Source: Nitzschia sp. DOCU1
Taxonomy: Eukaryota; Bacillariophyta; Bacillariophyceae; Bacillariales; Bacillariaceae
NCBI GenBank assembly: GCA_951394045.1
Contig: OX595996.1
Span: 1,488,001 to 1,552,000, forward strand
DNA: 64,000 nt
Direction of reading: 5' to 3'
Shown piece by piece: positions 58,234 to 64,000 of the stretch. Under the pieces are notes generated by a model. That model saw only the letters and a list, made by a program, of their open reading frames with translations. It had not been told where the DNA came from and made no database searches. The translations under genes and the position numbers were made by a program. The first letter of the stretch is position 1. The number at the start of each line of letters is the position of its first letter.

Positions 58234-59604
58234 TTAGTGACGAAATGATTCTAGTGGTGGCAACGTCGGTGGTGGTGGCCAATGGACTGCTGTATCAAAC
58301 CGTTGGTAGTAGTATGCTGTAGCATTCTCATCAACATCATTAGGAGAAGCAGAAGGGAGTTGTATCCGTACCTTAAGCGTGTCGAGCAACAGTTGCTCAT
58401 TCATGACTCGATAGCCAGGCTCCCGAAAGTGAACACCATCCAAATAGTACTTGGGTGGTGTCCCCAAGAGTGCATCCGTCAGATTGAGGCAGGATTTTGT
58501 CATTGATGGATCGTTCTGCAATGCTGCCAATTTGCCACACATCATCCGATCCACCGCAGCATGTGGATATGTACCCCCATTCTGGGGTGTCGTTGTTTTC
58601 CATATTACCTGTGTTCGTTTGTAGTGTTGATGCTGCTGGTGGTCCTCAGTAGAATTGCTATTATCCCATAGAGTTTCATGGATGGCGGACAAGAACTCTT
58701 GGACAAAACCTGGGTTGCCCTCTTGGAAGTTGTGCGACCAGTGACCAGCATTCAAAATCAAAACAGAAGGACGAAGTGGTGCAACTTGATATCGGATCAA
58801 ATCGCTCCAAGTGTATGTCCAGTTGAAAGGATGGTGTTCTAACCATGGTATCTCATTTAGTAGTGTAGGAGGCCACTGCCGCCGCAATGCGGCAACTGGA
58901 TCGAGAAAGTGGCCACGAAGGGGAATTTTATTAGTACCGTAGGCTTGAAAATACACCACGGAGTTGTTCCGGATTGGATCCCAGAAATAACGATTCTCAC
59001 ATACTGTATCCTTGCCAGGAGCACTTTGGATTGATCCAGCTCCTCGAAAACAGTCACAGACTTCATAGGGGGCCAGCGCCAAAGTGGAGGCATTATAAAA
59101 AGGAGTCCAGGGGTACTTTAGTTGCGCCCACTTCCCCCCTCCAAGGAAGCTATTTGGATCCACCAGATTTGGAAGGGAATCGGGGTCAATCCATGTGTTG
59201 TTGTGGTGGAGAAAGTATGCCAGACTGATGTACATGAAACGGGTGAGTGAATCTCCAATAAAGACAATGGACAGGTTGCAAGGTTCAAGGGGACATTCCC
59301 CCAGATCAGCATTGTTCTCCACTGCTGCAGGCGTACTAGATTCTCTTTGAAATATGAAAGCTGACACATAAACTGCATGAGATCCAACCTTTTTCTGATC
59401 AAAGTAAAGTGAAGCCAAGGCCAGAAGTAACACAGGCCCCAAAAATGCAAGTTGTCGTCCCTGGCGCCACAGACCGAATGTTATTGCCAGGGATCTCCTT
59501 CTTGGTGCCGGTGGGCTCCCTGCAGGTTTGCTGGGGGCTCCTCCTCCCTTGTTCTTGGTGCCTTGCCGTTCTCTTGGCAGCTTACTCTTGTCAATGAGTT
59601 TCAT
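58234..59604 (-). CDS. Type II membrane SGNH/PC-esterase-like protein, distant paralogue
   Basis: 456 residues, single exon. A basic, Pro-rich cytosolic tail is followed by one membrane anchor (LAFLGPVLLLALASLYF, about 53-69), with a lumenal SGNH domain. The nucleophile motif is VFIGDSLTR (about 113-121) and the late motif LDGVHFREPGY supplies the Asp and His. The ILNAGHWSHN block provides the Gly/Asn oxyanion positions. It resembles plant-type PC-esterases and Cas1p-like acyltransferases but lacks the HWCLPG signature of the three other copies, so it belongs to another branch. It has many Asn-glycosylation sites. It is convergent with ChlH, with about 300 bp between stops. Confidence 0.75.
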   Translation of the reverse strand: MKLIDKSKLPRERQGTKNKGGGAPSKPAGSPPAPRRRSLAITFGLWRQGRQLAFLGPVLLLALASLYFDQKKVGSHAVYVSAFIFQRESSTPAAVENNADLGECPLEPCNLSIVFIGDSLTRFMYISLAYFLHHNNTWIDPDSLPNLVDPNSFLGGGKWAQLKYPWTPFYNASTLALAPYEVCDCFRGAGSIQSAPGKDTVCENRYFWDPIRNNSVVYFQAYGTNKIPLRGHFLDPVAALRRQWPPTLLNEIPWLEHHPFNWTYTWSDLIRYQVAPLRPSVLILNAGHWSHNFQEGNPGFVQEFLSAIHETLWDNSNSTEDHQQHQHYKRTQVIWKTTTPQNGGTYPHAAVDRMMCGKLAALQNDPSMTKSCLNLTDALLGTPPKYYLDGVHFREPGYRVMNEQLLLDTLKVRIQLPSASPNDVDENATAYYYQRFDTAVHWPPPPTLPPLESFRH

Positions 59605-60233
59605 AGAGATATTGTTTGGTGGCTCCCTTTGCTCATACCTCCATCACAATCTCAATGTGCCACTTGTGATGTGGATCAAAATACCCCCCCCCCCCGCGCC
59701 ATTCACCGCCTCTGCCGTCAAAAACGCTGGTAGCGCACAATCGTGGCTTTTCGCGTTCCACCGTTCAGTCAGTAGTCCGGGTAGTCAACACTTCCATGAC
59801 TAATACGACCTAATGTCAATGGACAAACACGACCATTTGGAGAATTTGTTCCAAGCGTTTTTTCTGCGAATCATGACGTGTCGACCCACAATGGCGATCT
59901 GGCGATTGTGGAGATATGTATCATTGAGTTTGTCGTGACGATACAGATCCTCGCTGGATGATAGAGAAGGCATAATCTTGCTCCATGCTGTCGTTGAAGT
60001 GTTGGTGTGCTATTGACTTGAATTTTTACTAAGAGGCCCGTGGATTACTTTCAGGATGGCATCAAAATCTAGGTGCTGCACCTGTCCTTGAGGTGTGGCC
60101 TTTTTTCTTTGGGGTTTCCAGGCTGCCTTGAATCAATGACGGGGCCGGCAGATCTGCAGGATGAATTATCTCAAGTACGAAGCAAAAGAAAGTGCGAAGT
60201 GATTCCTACTAGCGAAGCAACCTGACTTCAAAA
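59605..60233. other. Intergenic with a dispersed repeat and a C-tract
   Basis: No gene. A run of about 12 C bases lies near 59,683. The segment 59,770-59,845 shares exact blocks AGTCCGGGTAGTCAAC and GGACAAACACGACC with 63,046-63,105, in the same orientation. Confidence 0.6.
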
Positions 60234-61615
60234 CTACACAGTCCATGTTTTGTCATCCGTGACAGTTTCATAAGACGAAGAAGCATCGTCATCTCGAGCC
60301 CGTTTCTTGGCAGGTGGAATTGTTGCAACACCAACGACTACCGGTACCGATCCATCGTTCGGACTTGCTGCTGCAACGTCAAAGACTGCCGGAACGGGTC
60401 CACCATCTGTCCTTGTTTTGCTCTTGATAAACGCATCCAAGGACTTGGTGGGATGACTCGCAAAGGATAAGAGAAGGATATTGTCGATGAAAAAGCTCCA
60501 TTCCGACGCTGTCGAGTCCTTCAAAGTCCCGGATGTTTTGCCGAGCATTTTGATCAAAGGTTCCAACAAAAAAGCAGGTTCTGTTTTGCAAAGATGGAGC
60601 GCATACAGCACACACAAAGCAGATAGATGCCTCCCAGGATAGTGTCGCTTGGCCTGTTCTTGCTGTTGGATCAATGTCTTGAACGGGAGAATAACAAGAT
60701 GGCAGGTTGAGATTGTTTCAAGAAGCAACAACAGAAAACAATCGAAAGACTCACATTGATATCAGCATTTTCCGGTGCATTCAAAATGGATTGTCGGTTG
60801 TTCATTGCTGATGGGTCGTTGGGCTCCAGGTCCTTGTCCAGGAAAGGGAGGGGGAGAGACATGGAGGACAGAGTCAACAGATAGATCTCAAGAAAGACAG
60901 CCTTGAAGAAGTTTTGTAGCTTGTGCCTGCGCCTATCCTGTTTATTCCACACCCGGCCACTATCAAAGAAATGACGGACAATGATTTCCACTGGCACGAT
61001 AATGCTATCATGGATCCATTTAACATCCAAGATGGACTCCGCACTCGGCGCCCTGAGGAAACTGTGTAAGGTGTTGAACGTCGACACTCGAACAAGGCTT
61101 GTTTTGATAAGCCAAGCAGAAACCCAGAGTGGCTCGTAGGACCCGTTTAGGCCTTTTCGCGGGGGAGACATTTTTCCCCTGTAATATGTGACACTGCCCA
61201 GTGCGTTCATGTCTGTTGGAAAAGGAGTGTTGTTGAGGACCGTTCTGGAAAACAGCGGCTTGCCAGAGCGGTGCTGACCCACCGTGATAGTGAATTGAGT
61301 GACGGCTTCTTCCTTCATTTTGATTCGTTTTGGGGGGGCAATCAACGTGTCGGCGCTGGAAAACAAAATCGGATTACTGTAAAGCTCGTCGATAAGGAGC
61401 CCAAGCATACTGGACAGATGCATACCCAGATTCGTATTCTCATTTGTGCCAAAGAAGACATGAGGGCCCCAAGTCCAATACTCTTCATCTGTACGGAAAT
61501 AAGGAAAGCCCGGGCAGGCCTTGATGCTTGCGCTTACGTTTCGGAGCACCTTTTTGAAATGACCTCCATACGTTTCGAGCCCCAAGGCCTCCAATGTCGG
61601 GCCGCTGTCGTCCAT
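60234..61615 (-). CDS. Protein of unknown function (2 exons)
   Basis: Spliced 61615-60755 and 60677-60234 (77-bp intron, phase 0), giving 434 residues. The start at 61615 (MDDSGPTLEALGLETYGGHF) is the first in-frame ATG; upstream sequence in this frame has none. No signal peptide is seen. The middle contains aromatic, basic and hydrophobic blocks (EYWTWGPHVFFGTNE, KGLNGSYEPLWVSAWLIKTS, NFFKAVFLEIYLLTLSS). The C-terminal 60 residues are low-complexity, with a KKRARDDD motif that could be a nuclear signal. No family recognised. The good splice join (NADIN-TLIQQQEQ) and sustained coding composition make it a believable gene. Confidence 0.65.
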
Positions 61616-62142
61616 GGCGGCTGTCTTTGTGTCGGTGGTAGTTCGATCGTTCCCGGGTTTTGACCAGGTCGTTGAAATGTTTTGAAAGGCATCATCTGAA
61701 CACCACAAACGGATATATCATAGATCAGGCGCAGCATTGGCAGGTGGAAAACCATCGCAATGGAAAACCATCGCCAAGGGCCCAAGCCGGGCGGGCGCAT
61801 TGCCGCCATCTCCAATCATTGTTTGCTACTAGGATAGCCAGCTTGTCACTGTGCCATGCTACTCATTGGATCTAGAGCTCTTCACTGGCGATTCAATCTG
61901 TGGCACCAAATCGTTTTCTCTGGGTGGGCAGCCATGCGATGAGCTTCGGCGCGATACTGTGTGTATATATGTGCATAGCTATGCTAAAGAAGCTTAGATG
62001 CGGCTTTGTTGTACAGTACACCCCCCGTGTCATGTATTCGGCAACCAACTTCTTCTTCTTAGCTAGTATCGACGAAAGTTTTTGTACTTCTGCCAATTTT
62101 GCTCCTTCGGCTCTTCGACCCCTCCGACTAAGGAGAGGGTCG
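61616..62142. other. Intergenic, no gene supported
   Basis: Nothing recognised; presumably the promoter of the gene starting at 61615 and the 3' flank of the next. Confidence 0.5.
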
Positions 62143-62958
62143 TCAGACAAGGCCGATTTCCAAAACATTCACGTCATCCTCCTTGAATGTCAAACGCCCA
62201 TTTTGAATCTCTACGAGCGGCAAATCTTTCATCACCATATCGTCTCGACAATTGATAAACTTGAGACATTTCGACAAGTGTTTCTTGGCCTCTTGTTGAA
62301 TATCATGCACATCATTGGACGTAGAAGGCAACTCTAGTAGACCATTCATGACACGCACTAAAGACACCAGGCCCTGCTTTGCTGAAACTTGAGTCTTTTT
62401 CTGCTTGGCACTTGGGGGTTTCTTGCTGGCAGGGTCCACAGGGGCATGAAAGGAGTGTGTCGTATTGCCGGCTCGGGGATTCAAAAAGAACCCCCGTTGA
62501 TCCCAGTCCACCATAAAATTAAAACTGCAGCATTCTCCGGGTGGAAGAGTCTTAGTACGTTGCCGTTTTCGGGGGCGATCGTCTTGCGCCACTCGACAAT
62601 TCTCGGAACAGCAAAACTTGCGCTGACCCTTACTGCTACCATTGGAAATGATGCGGGATCCACAAGACTGAGCAGCATTTCGTATGGCGACTCGAAGATT
62701 GTCAAAGGCGGGACAATGGACAGGAAGTTGTTTGACTTTATCAGGAGGAGGAGGAAACTTGGCGGAGTCAAAATACAATTTCGTAGCTTTGTTGTACCCA
62801 AAGCCAAAATAGAGACAAAGATCGCGCGACTCGAGTCGGTCGTCCATGACGCCGTTATGGAACATACGTGTCTCCATCATGATGCTTGCTTTCCATTTTA
62901 GGGGGGTGTTGTTGTCTGTAGCATTCGTTGCATCGGAGGTCATGGTGCAGTGTGGCAT
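62143..62958 (-). CDS. Cys/His-rich protein, possibly transposon-derived DNA-binding
   Basis: 271 residues from the ATG at 62958 (62943 is an alternative). Two Cys clusters (VHCPAFDN ... KFCCSENC) are followed by GECCSFNFMVDWDQ, FFLNP and a THSFH pair. The spacing resembles the zinc-binding FAR1/WRKY-GCM1 DNA-binding modules found at the start of Mutator-like transposases, but the match is weak. A basic KRQRTK stretch lies between the clusters. No transposase domain follows; the C-terminus is a helical segment ending LEIGLV. A related dead fragment lies at 50.8 kb, so the family is multi-copy. Confidence 0.55.
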   Translation of the reverse strand: MPHCTMTSDATNATDNNTPLKWKASIMMETRMFHNGVMDDRLESRDLCLYFGFGYNKATKLYFDSAKFPPPPDKVKQLPVHCPAFDNLRVAIRNAAQSCGSRIISNGSSKGQRKFCCSENCRVAQDDRPRKRQRTKTLPPGECCSFNFMVDWDQRGFFLNPRAGNTTHSFHAPVDPASKKPPSAKQKKTQVSAKQGLVSLVRVMNGLLELPSTSNDVHDIQQEAKKHLSKCLKFINCRDDMVMKDLPLVEIQNGRLTFKEDDVNVLEIGLV

Positions 62959-63164
62959 GAAAGAGAGAAGCAGAGCAACAATGAAAACAGAGGAGCAATA
63001 GAGTAAATGCCGCCATGATGAGAGCAGCCGTCCCAGCGTCCTCAATAGTCCGGGTAGTCAACTTCCAAATTTGATTAATAAGACAGCACGGCGGACAAAC
63101 ACGACCCTTTGGAGAGCCATCGCAGGTTTTTTCGGTCGTGACGATGAAGATTATCGTCGATATG
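62959..63164. other. Intergenic with a dispersed repeat
   Basis: Contains the second copy of the AGTCCGGGTAGTCAAC...GGACAAACACGACC repeat (63,046-63,105) also seen at 59.77 kb. The region then runs into the TTAA of the second piggyBac element. Confidence 0.6.
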
Positions 63165-63182
63165 TTAACGCCAATTAGTTCT

Positions 63183-63231
63183 ACAGACGCTATAGCGTCT
63201 GTTAATTTTTTACAGACGCTATAGCGTCTAT
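63183..63231. repeat. Subterminal palindrome pair of the second piggyBac element
   Basis: ACAGACGCTATAGCGTCTGT starts at 63183; the second copy starts at 63212 with the last bases changed (CGTCTAT). The shared core with the first element is ACRCTATAGYGT. Confidence 0.85.
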
Positions 63232-63423
63232 TAAAACTTTGTCTCCTCTTATCTCGTGGTAAATCCATTTCTCGACAAAACCGACACGACCAGTGGAAAG
63301 CTCGTGCGATTTTGTGTAGGTCATGTCATGACCGCCTTTCCTCAATCCGGTATACCGTTGCACCAGCACCACTCGAAATTTCACCTGTCGGCATCAAAAT
63401 TTCAAAACTTGAGAGAGACCACC

Positions 63424-64000
63424 ATGTCCGTCGGTTCCCTGAACTCTGTGGATCTTCAATTTTCCTGTCCTTCATCTCCTCTCCAAGGGGAGATAGTACG
63501 GAAGGAGATTGATGTGTCGCAATTTACGACTCATGACTACATGGCCCGAGTTACCGGTGGCCAAACTATCGTTACAAATTCGACAATTCGCGCTGAAATA
63601 GCACCAGACACTCATCCTGATAGCCTACGAGCGACGCCACCCTCATCGCCAATGGCGGAGCCTGATAATCATCAAGCAAATGCCTCGCCAATGGTGCAAC
63701 CCAACGATTCTGCCGACGCGGTGCCGCAGCCTCCTGCTCCAAATGCTCCAAACGCGGGTACAACGGAAGAGACCGAGCCCAAACGCAAACGCTACCGGGA
63801 TACAACGGAGGAAGAGACCGAGCCCAAACGCAAACGCTACCGGTACTCTGGAAAGAAGCTACTTGCGGGATCCATGTTATTTTCAGTCAATGGCACACCA
63901 GTTGAAGGTGTTAATGGGTTTCTAGTTGGGGTCATTGTGGAATGCCCCAACAGAGTCAAGAATGGTGGGCGTTTCTGTGTGGATTGGACAAAACATTCCG
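63424..64000 (+). CDS. piggyBac transposase N-terminus (partial, continues past window)
   Basis: The frame is open from ATG 63424 to the window end (192 codons, no stop). A disordered Pro/Ala-rich start (about 1-110) is followed by a duplicated 39/42-bp unit encoding TEETEPKRKRYR twice, with a KRKR nuclear-signal-like motif. Residues about 139-190 (GKKLLAGSMLFSVNGTPVEG, VEC, FCVDWTKHS) match the N-terminal module of the first transposase (QKKMLAGSALYSVTGMPIDG, AEC, FRVDWVKHS). The catalytic domain lies beyond the window. The same module in two divergent elements suggests a conserved N-terminal domain, perhaps for binding the palindromes. Confidence 0.88.
   Translation, partial: MSVGSLNSVDLQFSCPSSPLQGEIVRKEIDVSQFTTHDYMARVTGGQTIVTNSTIRAEIAPDTHPDSLRATPPSSPMAEPDNHQANASPMVQPNDSADAVPQPPAPNAPNAGTTEETEPKRKRYRDTTEEETEPKRKRYRYSGKKLLAGSMLFSVNGTPVEGVNGFLVGVIVECPNRVKNGGRFCVDWTKHS

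Larger units (their letters stand above)
63165..64000 (+). mobile_element. Second piggyBac-type element, left end, cut by window edge
   Basis: Starts at TTAA (63165-63168) followed by CGCCAATTAG, sharing C-CCAATT with the first element's terminus. Two palindromes ACAGACGCTATAGCGTCTGT (63183-63202) and its near-copy (63212 on) follow at a 29-bp interval. A transposase frame opens at 63424 and runs off the window. It is a different family member from the 10.87-kb element: the palindromes differ outside the CTATAG core and the proteins are divergent. Confidence 0.85.

Noticed and set aside
62855..63268. Alternative frame with MAAFTLLLLCFHCC signal-like peptide
   Set aside because: It overlaps the Cys/His-rich gene, ends quickly and is broken in the related fragment; kept only as a possible alternative 5' end.

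Overview
The window looks like nuclear DNA of a photosynthetic stramenopile, most probably a raphid pennate diatom. The reasons are short GT-AG introns of about 70 to 110 bp, a plastid magnesium-chelatase H subunit with a signal peptide ending in an A/F-type cleavage site, secreted ShKT/prolyl-4-hydroxylase proteins, TBL-like PC-esterases, a kinesin-13 and a UCH37 orthologue. Host genes are compact and separated by 0.3 to 2 kb. A large share of the window is transposon sequence. The species call is inference; no sequence search was run.

Layout. 1-10.3 kb: a leucine-rich-repeat gene (-), a tail-anchored protein with a repeated LDYxF-type motif (-), a polytopic membrane protein (+) and a three-exon ShKT/P4H gene (+). 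10.87-14.7 kb: a complete piggyBac element bounded by TTAA, with a transposase and a convergent 146-aa accessory ORF. 15.6-22.4 kb: a locally repeated block into which a young Ty3/gypsy-type LTR retrotransposon has inserted (identical-looking 533-bp LTRs, 4-bp target duplication). 22.4-24.1 kb: gene-free DNA with telomere-like CCCTAA runs and a CCCCGTTTCG minisatellite. 24.1-35 kb: a DXD glycosyltransferase, a P4H tail fragment, a second ShKT/P4H gene, a small membrane protein, kinesin-13 (-), a PC-esterase and UCH37. 34.9-45.2 kb: a GT25-like glycosyltransferase gene split by a 9-kb LINE with a 16-bp target-site duplication. 46-50.6 kb: a ShKT-only gene and a tandem pair of PC-esterase genes made by a duplication of about 1.9 kb. 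51-59.6 kb: a C69 dipeptidase (-) head to head with ChlH (+), then a further SGNH/PC-esterase (-). 60-64 kb: two genes of unknown function (-) and the left end of a second, distinct piggyBac element that runs off the window.

Together, the host genes cover secretory and cell-surface work (proline hydroxylation, glycosylation, polysaccharide O-acetylation or esterase activity, peptidase), chlorophyll synthesis, microtubule depolymerisation and deubiquitination; there is no operon-like organisation. The most unusual material is in the mobile elements: two piggyBac elements carry different 20-bp palindromes with the same CTATAG core at the same 29-bp spacing; the LTR element has gag and pol in one frame separated by a single TGA; the LINE has ORF1 and ORF2 overlapping in different frames; and the LINE insertion cleanly breaks a glycosyltransferase gene.
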